Shown: in pieces, positions 47,497 to 55,736 of the stretch
How the letters are laid out: every line of letters starts with the position of its first letter
Position numbering within the stretch: the stretch's first letter is position 1
From: Acinetobacter guerrae
GTDB lineage: Bacteria > Pseudomonadota > Gammaproteobacteria > Pseudomonadales > Moraxellaceae
Reading direction: 5' to 3'
DNA: 64,000 nt
NCBI RefSeq assembly: GCF_009372255.1
Contig: NZ_LXGN01000001.1
Coordinates: 310,001 to 374,000 of the forward strand
Translations under genes and position numbers: made by a program
Notes under the pieces: model-generated
What the model was told of the DNA's origin: nothing
What the model saw: only the letters and a program-made list of their open reading frames with translations
Databases searched by the model: none

Positions 47497-47522
47497 AAAA
47501 AGAGGCGTTTGCCTCTTTTTTA
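47497..47522 (+). terminator. Intrinsic terminator of rpoH
   Basis: AAAAAGAGGC-GTTT-GCCTCTTTTTT, perfect stem with T run. Confidence 0.93.
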
Positions 47523-47594
47523 TGAGCCTTAAGTATTTTTAGCTCACTGGATTTATGCTAAGGTGCTTGGGTCTTTTTTTAAGTGTTTTGGCTT

Positions 47595-47960
47595 ATGTGG
47601 ATCGCAATTGCAGCTGTTAATCTTGCTTTGGCTGTTATATTGGGGGCCTTTGGTGCTCATGGCCTAAAAGCTTTTGCTACACCAGAACAAATTGGCTGGT
47701 GGGGAACAGCAACACAATATTTCTTCTACCACGCACTAGGTCTACTTGCACTAGGTATTTTGTCTAAAGTAAGCCACCATTTTCCCATCAAAACATCTTT
47801 TATTCTGATTCAGATCGGTATTTTATTATTCTGTGGTTCTTTATATATCATGGCCTTGGGTTTACCACGTGGTCTTGGTGCGATTACCCCAATAGGAGGG
47901 GTATTTATGATTTTAGGTTGGTTCGTTCTAGCTTGGAATGCCATAAAATACGGAAAGTAA
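47595..47960 (+). CDS. DUF423 membrane protein
   Basis: About 121 residues with four hydrophobic segments; LGAFGAHGLKAF followed by QYFFYHALGLLALG and FCGSLYIMALGLPRGLGAITPIGGVFMILGW are the conserved blocks of DUF423 (YgdD-like) proteins. The function is unknown. The ATG at 47595 is used; the GTG at 47583 would add a short extension. It is followed by thiS after 11 nt. Confidence 0.88.
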   Translation: MWIAIAAVNLALAVILGAFGAHGLKAFATPEQIGWWGTATQYFFYHALGLLALGILSKVSHHFPIKTSFILIQIGILLFCGSLYIMALGLPRGLGAITPIGGVFMILGWFVLAWNAIKYGK

Positions 47961-47971
47961 CTGGAAACAAT

Positions 47972-48169
47972 ATGCAGATTTATTTGAATGGCGAGCTTAA
48001 ACAAACTGCTTGTCAGAATTTATTAGAACTTGTTCAGGAATTAGCACTTGAAGGTAAACGATTTGCCGTTGAACAAAATGAGCAAATCATTCCTAAAAGC
48101 AAACTCGAACAATCTCCCCTTTCAGACCATGATCGTATTGAAATTATTCACGCTGTTGGCGGCGGCTAA
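47972..48169 (+). CDS. thiS: Thiamine biosynthesis sulfur carrier protein ThiS
   Basis: This 65-residue protein starts MQIYLNGEL and ends HAVGGG; the C-terminal Gly-Gly is the site that is adenylated and thiocarboxylated. It carries the sulfur for the thiazole ring. The ORF track's longer N-terminus is an artefact; the ATG at 47972 gives the right ThiS length. It sits between DUF423 and thiG, with 13 nt to thiG. Confidence 0.95.
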   Translation: MQIYLNGELKQTACQNLLELVQELALEGKRFAVEQNEQIIPKSKLEQSPLSDHDRIEIIHAVGGG

Positions 48170-48182
48170 AATGGAGTAAACC

Positions 48183-48968
48183 ATGCAAGATTCACCTTTA
48201 ATTATCGGTTCACGTACATTTCAATCACGCCTTTTAGTCGGCACAGGCAAATACAAAGATCTCAATGAAACAGACTTAGCTATTCGGGCAAGTGGGGCAG
48301 AAATTGTGACGGTTGCGATTCGCCGTGTAAATATTGGACAGCATCCTGATCAACCAAATTTACTATCGGTCATTCCACCTGAAAAATATACCATTTTACC
48401 AAATACCGCAGGCTGTTTTGACGCCGATAGTGCGGTTCGTACTTGTATGTTGGCACGTGAGCTTCTAGATGGCCACAATCTGGTTAAACTTGAAGTTTTA
48501 GGTGATGAAAAAACACTTTATCCCAATATTACTGCCACGCTTAAAGCTGCCCGCACCTTAATTGATGATGGTTTCGAGATCATGGTATATACCTCGGACG
48601 ATCCTATTGTCGCTCAAGAACTTGAAAGTATGGGCTGTGTTGCGATTATGCCTTTAGGAAGTTTGATTGGTTCAGGTCTGGGAATTTTAAATCCGCATAC
48701 CATTTCGATTATTAAAGAAAATGCCAAAGTACCTGTTTTGGTCGATGCAGGTGTAGGAACTGCAAGTGATGCAGCAATTGCAATGGAATTGGGCTGTGAC
48801 GGCGTACTTATGAATACGGCAATTGCAGCGGCACAAAATCCAGTACTTATGGCATCTGCCATGAAAAAAGCAGTAGAATCTGGTCGAGAAGCTTATCTGG
48901 CTGGACGTATGCCACGTAAACGCATGGCAAATGCCAGTTCTCCAGAAACAGGTTATTTCTTTAAATAA
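48183..48968 (+). CDS. thiG: Thiazole synthase ThiG
   Basis: This 261-residue TIM-barrel protein starts [24 protein letters not shown] and contains [15 protein letters not shown] and [31 protein letters not shown], the standard ThiG signature. It uses DXP, dehydroglycine and ThiS-thiocarboxylate to form the thiazole of thiamine. ATGGAGTAAACC precedes the ATG. No TPP riboswitch was recognised upstream of thiS. Confidence 0.97.
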   Translation: MQDSPLIIGSRTFQSRLLVGTGKYKDLNETDLAIRASGAEIVTVAIRRVNIGQHPDQPNLLSVIPPEKYTILPNTAGCFDADSAVRTCMLARELLDGHNLVKLEVLGDEKTLYPNITATLKAARTLIDDGFEIMVYTSDDPIVAQELESMGCVAIMPLGSLIGSGLGILNPHTISIIKENAKVPVLVDAGVGTASDAAIAMELGCDGVLMNTAIAAAQNPVLMASAMKKAVESGREAYLAGRMPRKRMANASSPETGYFFK

Positions 48969-48995
48969 TTCCATGTTTTAATGAAGAAAATTTTT

Positions 48996-49024
48996 AAAGG
49001 ATTCTTTGGGATCCTTTTCTTTTA
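48996..49024 (+). terminator. Intrinsic terminator after thiG
   Basis: AAAGGAT and ATCCTTT arms with an 8-nt loop, then TCTTTT. It ends the thiS-thiG unit before the accessory block. Confidence 0.7.
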
Positions 49025-49051
49025 AAGAATAAATAATAAGAGTAAATTTAC

Positions 49052-49750
49052 ATGTTCAACGCAATAATGAGATTTTTTTGTTTAGGCTGTTTGGGTTTCA
49101 CAACTACTGTATTTGCAGATCCTGATCCATCACAATATCAACAATTTATCCCTAAACATTGGAAAATAATTGAAACAGTCCGAGGTGATTTAAACCGCGA
49201 TGGTAAAGAAGATATCGTTTTTGTGATTGAAAAAAATGACCCAAAAAATATTCTTTCCAATGATGGACTAGGAAGCCCTGAACTTAATACCAATCCCAGA
49301 ACTTTACTGGTTTTATTTAAAACAACTCATGGTTATCAATTGATCAGCACAAACCCATATTTGCCAAGTGAAAATGATGCAGAATCCACTTGCCTTGCAG
49401 ATCCATTAGAAGAAGGCAATATCAAAATTTCAAAAGGTATTTTAAAAATAAATCTAAATTATTGGCTAAGCTGTGGTTCATGGTATATCACCAACAATAC
49501 TTTTAGCTTTCGTTACCAAGATCTGGGTTTTAAATTAATTGGTTTTGATCAAATGAGTTTTCATCGTGCTTCTGGTGAAGAAAGCACATTGAGCATTAAC
49601 TTTTCGACAGGAAAGTTAAAAAAAATAACAGGTGAAAATGAATTTGAGAAGACTGAGCAACCCATAAAAACTCAGTGGCAAACGTTAAAACACCATTATA
49701 ATTTAAAATTAGAGCAAATTAATTTTAAAGAACCGCCAGAGTTTAAATAA
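49052..49750 (+). CDS. Exported protein of unknown function with a calcium-loop-like motif
   Basis: This 232-residue protein has a signal peptide (FFCLGCLGFTTTVFADPD) and a mature part with RGDLNRDGKEDIVFVIE, a DxNxDGxxD loop of the sort that binds calcium in FG-GAP/VCBS and EF-hand-like repeats. Only one copy is present, so it is not a beta-propeller. Two cysteines (STCLADP and LSCGSWYI) may pair. It is not recognised further. It opens the accessory block and ends with a strong terminator. Confidence 0.75.
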   Translation: MFNAIMRFFCLGCLGFTTTVFADPDPSQYQQFIPKHWKIIETVRGDLNRDGKEDIVFVIEKNDPKNILSNDGLGSPELNTNPRTLLVLFKTTHGYQLISTNPYLPSENDAESTCLADPLEEGNIKISKGILKINLNYWLSCGSWYITNNTFSFRYQDLGFKLIGFDQMSFHRASGEESTLSINFSTGKLKKITGENEFEKTEQPIKTQWQTLKHHYNLKLEQINFKEPPEFK

Positions 49751-49781
49751 AAAAAGCCTCAATTTTTTGAGGCATTTTTTT
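49749..49781. terminator. Terminator between the exported protein gene and gstA
   Basis: GCCTCAA-TTTT-TTGAGGC with an A run before and a T run after, so it can act on both convergent genes. Confidence 0.92.
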
Positions 49782-49794
49782 ATGCATGTGAGAT

Positions 49795-50406
49795 TTAAGG
49801 AATTAATCCTTCATCACGCATTGCGATATTCACAGATTGACGTTCAGCAACCTTATTACGAAGAGCAACAATATTTGTGTATGGCGTCAAATCATGTTCA
49901 ATGCCATTTGACCAATTTGTAAGCACAAATAAATAAGCATCAGCAGGGCCAAAACCATCATCTACAAGATATTCATGATCTGACTCACCAATGGCTTTAT
50001 CGATATAAGCCAACAATCGATCAATTTCAGCATAGGCTTTTTCTTTTGCTTCAGCATCCAAAGCACCACCAAAGAATACCGCATAGGCATCATGCAATTC
50101 TGAGTTTAGGTACCCTAACCATTCCAAAACTTTGGCACGACCTAAACCCGATGGTGGAATCAAGTTCTGAGCTGGATCATGCTGCGCAATAAAAGGAAGC
50201 ACTGCAACGTTTTCAGTGAGAACCAATCCTGGTGTAATTTCAAGTGCAGGGACATAACCCTTAGGATTAATTTCATAATAATCCGCACCTTTTTCAGTTT
50301 TATGTGTTTTTAGATCAACCCGTTCAAGATCAAAATCGACATTAATTTCGTTCAAAAGAATATGTGCAGCCAATGAACATGCACCAGGTGAATAATACAA
50401 CTTCAT
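49795..50406 (-). CDS. Glutathione S-transferase, GstA-like
   Basis: This 203-residue protein starts MKLYYSPGACSLAAHILLNE, the beta-class GST start with the active cysteine in GACS, and has NPKGYVPALE (cis-proline) and LTENVAVLPFIAQ as the glutathione gamma-glutamyl block. It should conjugate or reduce with glutathione; the substrate is unknown. It stands alone on the minus strand. Confidence 0.93.
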   Translation of the reverse strand: MKLYYSPGACSLAAHILLNEINVDFDLERVDLKTHKTEKGADYYEINPKGYVPALEITPGLVLTENVAVLPFIAQHDPAQNLIPPSGLGRAKVLEWLGYLNSELHDAYAVFFGGALDAEAKEKAYAEIDRLLAYIDKAIGESDHEYLVDDGFGPADAYLFVLTNWSNGIEHDLTPYTNIVALRNKVAERQSVNIAMRDEGLIP

Positions 50407-50623
50407 AGATAATCCTTGTTATAGCTCTCTTCACTGTTTTAGAACGCTTTACTCGAACTTTCAAGCTCTACCCGCTTTAAAATTTTTAAAAAACGTAACG
50501 ATCTGAAAATACTTACCATTAGACTATTGAGTAAAATGGCAACTTTTTCAAGTGAAAAACGTTGTCTTTTATAATTACCAATGTGTATGACGAAAAAATG
50601 AACTTTAGATAATTTATTTGAAC

Positions 50624-50663
50624 AAAAAAAGGAAAACCAGTCATATTGCTGTAATAGACTGGT
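50624..50663 (-). terminator. Intrinsic terminator of the mini unit
   Basis: On the minus strand ACCAGTC and GACTGGT arms with a 14-nt loop, followed by TTTTCCTTTTTTT. It directly abuts the stop codon of the 15-codon ORF and has the same stem as the adhesin terminator. Confidence 0.85.
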
Positions 50664-50711
50664 CTAAAATAACGCTGTTATTAGAATTTTATCATTATTA
50701 TAAAGTGACAT
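50664..50711 (-). CDS. 15-codon ORF of unknown status (small peptide or gene relic)
   Basis: The minus strand reads MSLYNNDKILITALF and stop. AAGGGAGAA stands right before the ATG; the Shine-Dalgarno core is closer than ideal. The ORF lies between a copy of the adhesin-promoter motif about 83 nt upstream and a terminator that starts at its stop. It could be a real leader peptide, the cover of a small RNA, or what remains of a deleted gene. It was too short for the ORF track. Confidence 0.35.
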   Translation of the reverse strand: MSLYNNDKILITALF

Positions 50712-50794
50712 TTCTCCCTTTAAACTTAAAGTGATAAGTTCTAATTAAAAACTAAAACTTAGATTCAATTTAAAGTGTTTTATATATGACGAAC

Positions 50795-50812
50795 ATCCCT
50801 GAAATTGGTGAT
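50795..50812 (-). promoter_or_regulatory. Copy of the adhesin-promoter motif upstream of the mini unit
   Basis: On the minus strand ATCACCAATTTCAGGGAT; the same 18-base site stands upstream of the adhesin gene with one change (ATCACTAATTTCAGGGAT). Confidence 0.65.
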
Positions 50813-50846
50813 TTTTACGAGATTTGAATTTTTTTTTGATCTTGTG

Positions 50847-50876
50847 ATAAAAAACCAGTCAATGTAGACTGGTTTT
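50847..50876 (-). terminator. Intrinsic terminator of the adhesin gene
   Basis: On the minus strand AAAACCAGTC and GACTGGTTTT arms with a 6-nt loop, then TT. It lies about 21 nt past the stop. Confidence 0.9.
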
Positions 50877-50897
50877 TTTCATATTTAAAAATTTGTA

Positions 50898-53800
50898 TTA
50901 CCAACTAAAACCTACACCGACACCACCCGAACTTTCCTCTTTACTTAGTGCTCCGCTGATACTCAAACTGGTATTTTCATTAATCATACGTTGATAGCCT
51001 ACAGCAACAGCTTGTTCCGCACCTTGCAGACCAGCCCCAACCCCAATGCGGTTCTGCCCACGCAATCCAGCCGTACTGGTCGCCATATTCATCATGGCTG
51101 CACTCATCGCGCCCTGACGGTCAAAACGTTTGTCAACCTCTTGAAAACGGCGTTCTGTTTGCAGACTATAGTCCTTAAATGTACTCTCCAAACCCGCAAA
51201 ACGAGTATCTGTATAGCTGTTTGCGCTTGAAAGGGTTTCTGAACTTGATGTATTCATTTGCGCAACATTAACGGCATCTGTGTCTGCCGTACCTGCTGCC
51301 ACATGAGTAATTTGACGTTGATTGGTCGCAGAGCCTACAGATACCGTATTGTCTCGATCTGAACTTGAATTATTGCCCAACACTACAGCATTTTTAGCAT
51401 CTGTATTGACGTTATTACCTAACACAAAGGTATTATCACCTTTCACTGTATTGTCATTGCCTACAACATAACTGCCGTTGCCACTGATCGTATTTGGATC
51501 TCCAAAGGCTCCTGATCCATTGCCAGAAACAGTATTACCAACACCCACAGCGGTTGAGTTATTCCCTGTAACCACAGTGTTTGGTCCTATTGCTGTTGAG
51601 TTTTTACCAGTTGCATTTGAACTTGTACTTGCACCAGCGCCATTTCCCCCAATACTGATATATTGTCCTGCATCTGCTACTTTTTGATCAGTATAGGATT
51701 TAGCCGTATTTAAGGTCGATGCGGTTTGTTGGTCGGTATAAGTTTTGGCATCATTCAATGCAGTTGTGGTTTGTTGATCGGTGTAGCTTTTTGAGTCATT
51801 TAAAGATTGTGAGGTTTGTTGATCTGTATAAGATTTTGCATCATTGAGATTTTTGGCATCTTGTTGGTCAATATAAGATTTTGCATTTGCCAGTGTGCCT
51901 GAGCTTTGTGTATCCGTGTAGGTATTTGCATCGGATAAAGTTTTAGCATCTTGCTGATCAACATAATTTTTTAGGTTGCTCACAGAACCTTTTAATGCGG
52001 TTAATTCATTATTCACAGCACCAAAGGTGGCACCAATATTAGAATAACTTGTGCCCTGAATCGTAAAGGTCGGTAATGTAAATACGCCATTATTGAATCC
52101 CGCTCCGCCACCTAATACAGAAGCTAATTGATTTGCGCTACTACTAAACTGCGTTGATAATGTGCTGATATTTTGATTGGTCGTATAAAGCTGCCCACCC
52201 GTAACTGCATCTTTAGAATTGCTTGAACTGATATCACCCGCTTGTAGATTGGTGAGTTTTGTTCCGCTCTGGCCCGTCAAAGTAATTGTTTCTTTTGATG
52301 AATTGTCATAAACAACAGCATTAGCCGAAATATTACCCAAACCTGTTTGTAAGGCTGAAATATTATTGGTATTTGTGGTGATTTTGCCATCTAAAACCAA
52401 ATCCTTTTGATCTGCATAACTTTTTGCATCATTTAATGTATTAGACAAACCTGTCGTTAATGCACTTGTCGATGCCTTCGTATCCAAACCTGTCGTTGCA
52501 TCATTAACTTTGCTATTTAATGCATCAAATGTAGTTTTATCAGTTTTTAAAGCTAGACCATCAGTTAAATCAGACTGTGACGCTTTTGTAGCCAAACCAG
52601 TATCTACATAGCCTTTATTAGCAGCATCTGTTGCTTGAGTTGGTGTTGCAACATTGGTAATGCGTTTTTCAGCACCACTACGACCAACGGAAATAGTATT
52701 CGCTTCATTGGCTACGGAATCATGACCTATCGCAGTTGAACCATAAGCTGTAGCCTGACTACTACTACCGAAAACACTACTATAAATAGCGGATGCCGTA
52801 TTATTTGAACCTACGGCAGTGGAAACACCACCTATTGACTTGTTTGAAACACCTAGACTTGTGCTATTTACGCCTAGCGCCTGATTGTCATAGCCCACCG
52901 CACTACTTTGAACACCTAATGCAATATTATGTGAACCAACCGCAGCACTACGATCACCAAATGCCACGGAACCACCATTGCGAAGCGTGGTTTCAAAATC
53001 TGCTACTTGTTGTGAATTTACAGATGTATCACCAATTTTGGTAATAGATGCGGTCGTTAAATTTGTTGCCTCGACTTTAATGCCATTAATAGCAGTGAGC
53101 TTTGTCCCATCATCTTCTGCATTATAGTTTTGTCCACTGGCTGCCCCCACAACGGTTGAACCACTACCTTTTGCCAAGTTTTGTGAACCTGCGGCGAAGC
53201 TCCCTGTGCCATTTGCTTTATTATAAGTACCAACCGCATTACTTCCTTTTCCAGAAACAGTATTGCTAATCCCTAAGCCAGCACTTTCATCTTGAGTAAC
53301 ATTGTTATTAAAACCGATACCAGTACTAAACACACCATTTACAGTATTTTGACTACCAATTGCGTTGGAGAACATACCGTTTGCAGTATTACTTGATCCT
53401 ATTGCATTGCTTGAGCTACCTAATGCAGTGTTTGAATTACCAAATGCGCTACTAGAATCCCCTGACGCTGTGTTACTTCTACCTACCGCACTACTAGAAT
53501 CAGCCAATGCAATATTATTAGAACCAATGGCGCTACTTAAACTAGCCATTGCCCGATTATAATCACCAATAGCACTGCTCGCCTCACCATTTGTAGTATT
53601 ATCAGAGCCGAATGCGCTACTTTGCTTTCCTTGCGCTCTGTTGGAATCACCTACAGCGCTAGCAGACTCGCCTGATGCAATGTTTGAATTACCCACAGCA
53701 TTACTCGATTCACCAGATGCAGTATTCCAATACCCTAAAGCACTACTTCCATTAGCTTCGGTTAAATTAAATCGTCCGATTGCATTACTTGCCTCACCTA

Positions 53801-54857
53801 TTGCCGTATTTCCGTCGCCCATAGCACTGCTATATTTTCCTGAAGCTTTGTTAGACGACCCTATGGCATTACTTAATAAACCAGAAGCGATATTAGAGGA
53901 TCCCATGGAGGAGCTATAAGCACCAATTGCAATATTAGCGCCTTTTTTGGCAGCATTTTTAAAAGCAGCTACTTGAGTTGGATTTGTTATAAAATTGCCA
54001 TCAGGTAATGTAATTGACGTGATATCATCGATATTGTTTGTTGTTGCGGTAACTGTAATACCCGCGACACTTGTCAGTTGCGTCCCATTACTTTCTGAAT
54101 TATAAGCTGTACCGGATGCAGCACCTAAAGCAGTATCCGTTGAACTACGGGCATAGTTATCACTTGCCACTGCTGTTGGAATGGCTGCAATTGCAGTATC
54201 AACATAGCCTTTATTAGCTGCATCTGTTGCTTGAGTTGGGGTTGCAACATTAATAATTTGACGTTGCGTAGTCGTACTTCCAACCGAAAAACTGTTATTT
54301 CTATCCGCGATAGAATTTGCGCCAATGGCGACACTATTAATTCCACTCGCTTTTGCTTGATTACCAATAGCAACATTACCAATTCTTTTTGCAACAGCAT
54401 CTGTTCCGATCGCCACTCCGCTTACCGCCGCCGCCGCACCACCAATTGCCACAGCATGATCTAATGCCAGAGTGAGATTTGTACAATCCCCCCCAATTGC
54501 TATAGCACCATCAACAGGGTTTGAAAATCCAACAATTGCAGACATAGAGCCTGCAGAAGTTAACCCTAACTGACCATCTATATCTTCTATAAAGTCAGCA
54601 GCAGTAACAGAAGTAGGACAACTCACACCTTGAACAATATTCCCTGCCCAAACATTAGCACCGATAATGGTTGCAATACTTAAAACCAGAGTTTGCAAAC
54701 CAAATATCCGACGTTTACTTATATCTATAGTTAAAACCTCAGAACTAGCCATTGCCCCAGTGATATGATCGGTTTTCCCTGCACTTTTAGCATTTTCCGA
54801 AACCACCACCATCTGCCCCAGTGATTTATTCCAGATCAGTTTAAAAATCTTGTTCAT
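50898..54857 (-). CDS. Trimeric autotransporter adhesin (YadA-like)
   Basis: This 1319-residue protein is a type Vc autotransporter. It begins with an extended signal peptide region (MNKIFKLIWNKSLGQMVVVSE, an ESPR) and a hydrophobic core ending near NVWAGN. A large head of YadA-type repeats (AIGSSNTASG-like units) follows, with necks (ATDAANKGYVDT), coiled-coil stalk repeats (NDAKSYTDQQ) and a smaller second head near the C-terminus. The last 70 or so residues (FQEVDKRFDRQGAMSAAMMN to GVGVGFSW) are the YadA anchor. Three chains should form one fibre at the cell surface that binds host or abiotic surfaces. GGGGATGGACAT precedes the ATG. It is divergent from a two-component pair. Confidence 0.96.
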   Translation of the reverse strand: MNKIFKLIWNKSLGQMVVVSENAKSAGKTDHITGAMASSEVLTIDISKRRIFGLQTLVLSIATIIGANVWAGNIVQGVSCPTSVTAADFIEDIDGQLGLTSAGSMSAIVGFSNPVDGAIAIGGDCTNLTLALDHAVAIGGAAAAVSGVAIGTDAVAKRIGNVAIGNQAKASGINSVAIGANSIADRNNSFSVGSTTTQRQIINVATPTQATDAANKGYVDTAIAAIPTAVASDNYARSSTDTALGAASGTAYNSESNGTQLTSVAGITVTATTNNIDDITSITLPDGNFITNPTQVAAFKNAAKKGANIAIGAYSSSMGSSNIASGLLSNAIGSSNKASGKYSSAMGDGNTAIGEASNAIGRFNLTEANGSSALGYWNTASGESSNAVGNSNIASGESASAVGDSNRAQGKQSSAFGSDNTTNGEASSAIGDYNRAMASLSSAIGSNNIALADSSSAVGRSNTASGDSSSAFGNSNTALGSSSNAIGSSNTANGMFSNAIGSQNTVNGVFSTGIGFNNNVTQDESAGLGISNTVSGKGSNAVGTYNKANGTGSFAAGSQNLAKGSGSTVVGAASGQNYNAEDDGTKLTAINGIKVEATNLTTASITKIGDTSVNSQQVADFETTLRNGGSVAFGDRSAAVGSHNIALGVQSSAVGYDNQALGVNSTSLGVSNKSIGGVSTAVGSNNTASAIYSSVFGSSSQATAYGSTAIGHDSVANEANTISVGRSGAEKRITNVATPTQATDAANKGYVDTGLATKASQSDLTDGLALKTDKTTFDALNSKVNDATTGLDTKASTSALTTGLSNTLNDAKSYADQKDLVLDGKITTNTNNISALQTGLGNISANAVVYDNSSKETITLTGQSGTKLTNLQAGDISSSNSKDAVTGGQLYTTNQNISTLSTQFSSSANQLASVLGGGAGFNNGVFTLPTFTIQGTSYSNIGATFGAVNNELTALKGSVSNLKNYVDQQDAKTLSDANTYTDTQSSGTLANAKSYIDQQDAKNLNDAKSYTDQQTSQSLNDSKSYTDQQTTTALNDAKTYTDQQTASTLNTAKSYTDQKVADAGQYISIGGNGAGASTSSNATGKNSTAIGPNTVVTGNNSTAVGVGNTVSGNGSGAFGDPNTISGNGSYVVGNDNTVKGDNTFVLGNNVNTDAKNAVVLGNNSSSDRDNTVSVGSATNQRQITHVAAGTADTDAVNVAQMNTSSSETLSSANSYTDTRFAGLESTFKDYSLQTERRFQEVDKRFDRQGAMSAAMMNMATSTAGLRGQNRIGVGAGLQGAEQAVAVGYQRMINENTSLSISGALSKEESSGGVGVGFSW

Positions 54858-54924
54858 ATGTCCATCCCCGCCGATTATTTTGTGATTTAAATTTATGCAC
54901 TTATTATTTGAACATGATCACAAG

Positions 54925-54973
54925 TTTTCCAATATCCCTGAAATTAGTGATATTTTTGTTGTCTATTGGAAAA
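54925..54973. repeat. Inverted repeat in the adhesin/regulator divergent promoter
   Basis: TTTTCCAATA and TATTGGAAAA are perfect 10-bp arms with 29 nt between them. They interleave with the two CAGGGAT motif copies. Confidence 0.75.
54934..54951 (-). promoter_or_regulatory. Adhesin-promoter motif (candidate regulator site)
   Basis: On the minus strand ATCACTAATTTCAGGGAT, about 76 nt upstream of the adhesin start. It matches the site at 50795-50812 at 17 of 18 bases. Confidence 0.65.
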
Positions 54974-54975
54974 TA

Positions 54976-54990
54976 CCCAATCTCAGGGAT
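54976..54990 (+). promoter_or_regulatory. Third motif copy, upstream of the response regulator gene
   Basis: On the plus strand CCCAATCTCAGGGAT, 38 nt before the response regulator start, in the same relative orientation as at the other two units. TATAAA follows at once and could be the -10 element. Confidence 0.6.
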
Positions 54991-55028
54991 ATAAAAAGTA
55001 AAAAAATATTGGCAAATTAGGGGAAGAA

Positions 55029-55736
55029 ATGAATCTTTTGAGTAATGTAATGCTGGATCCAGACTTGGTTTTACCTGTACCCGTCATTGTGGTTGAGGAT
55101 GAACCACTCATTCAAAAAAGGCTAAAAGAAATATTATTAGGTATTGGCTATTTACCAGAAAATCTTATTTTTGCACAAACTTTAGCTCAAGCTCATGAAC
55201 AACTGAAACAACATTCTGCATCTTTGGCGTTGGTTGATTTAGGCTTACCTGATGGCAACGGTATAGATTTTATCAAACAACTAAAAATATATGACCCAAC
55301 CATCGCGATTTTAGTCATCTCGGCATGGAGTACGGAGGATGCGATTTTAAATGCACTGATAGCAGGTGCAACGGGCTATGTACTTAAAGAACGTGATGAT
55401 ATTGAAGTCGCCCTATCTATCCGTAGTATTTTACGTGGTGGCGCGCCTATCGACCCTTTTATCGCTCGTCAAATCTTAAAACAACTTCCTTCATCTAATG
55501 AACACATTGAGAAAAAAAATATTGAAAATGAGATAGATGACGCTTTACTTTCCAAACGTGAACATGAAATATTATTACTGGTTGCGCAAGGTTTAAGTAA
55601 TAAAGAAATTGCCAGCCAGATCAATTTGTCACGTTATACGGTTGAGTCTCATATCAAGCACATTTATCGGAAACTTGCAGTATGTACACGCATCAAGGCA
55701 GTCGATACTGCAAGATCACTTGGTTTGCTCGATTAA
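55029..55736 (+). CDS. LuxR/NarL-type response regulator
   Basis: This 235-residue protein has a receiver domain (VIVVEDEPLIQKRL with the acidic pair; LALVDLGLPDGNG with the phosphoacceptor Asp; YVLKERDD with the conserved Lys) and a C-terminal helix-turn-helix (LSKREHEILLLVAQGLSNKEIASQINLSRYTVESHIKHIYRKL) of the NarL/LuxR class. AGGGGAAGAA precedes the ATG. The cognate kinase gene overlaps its 3' end. It probably controls the divergent adhesin gene. Confidence 0.95.
   Translation: MNLLSNVMLDPDLVLPVPVIVVEDEPLIQKRLKEILLGIGYLPENLIFAQTLAQAHEQLKQHSASLALVDLGLPDGNGIDFIKQLKIYDPTIAILVISAWSTEDAILNALIAGATGYVLKERDDIEVALSIRSILRGGAPIDPFIARQILKQLPSSNEHIEKKNIENEIDDALLSKREHEILLLVAQGLSNKEIASQINLSRYTVESHIKHIYRKLAVCTRIKAVDTARSLGLLD

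Larger units (their letters stand above)
50407..50897 (-). other. Intergenic region with a mini transcription unit
   Basis: About 490 bases between gstA and the adhesin gene. It holds, in minus-strand order, the adhesin terminator, a copy of the adhesin-promoter motif, a 15-codon ORF and another terminator with the same stem. The part from 50407 to 50623 shows nothing further apart from the gstA promoter region. Confidence 0.7.

Noticed and set aside
53365-53919. Plus-strand ORFs rich in ALLESPNA-like repeats inside the adhesin gene
   Set aside because: The apparent repeats are only the antisense reading of the adhesin's head repeats.
53100-53950. Dense short repeats that could suggest a CRISPR or tandem-repeat array
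   Set aside because: The repeats are in frame and encode the head units of the adhesin; they vary in sequence and have no spacer structure.
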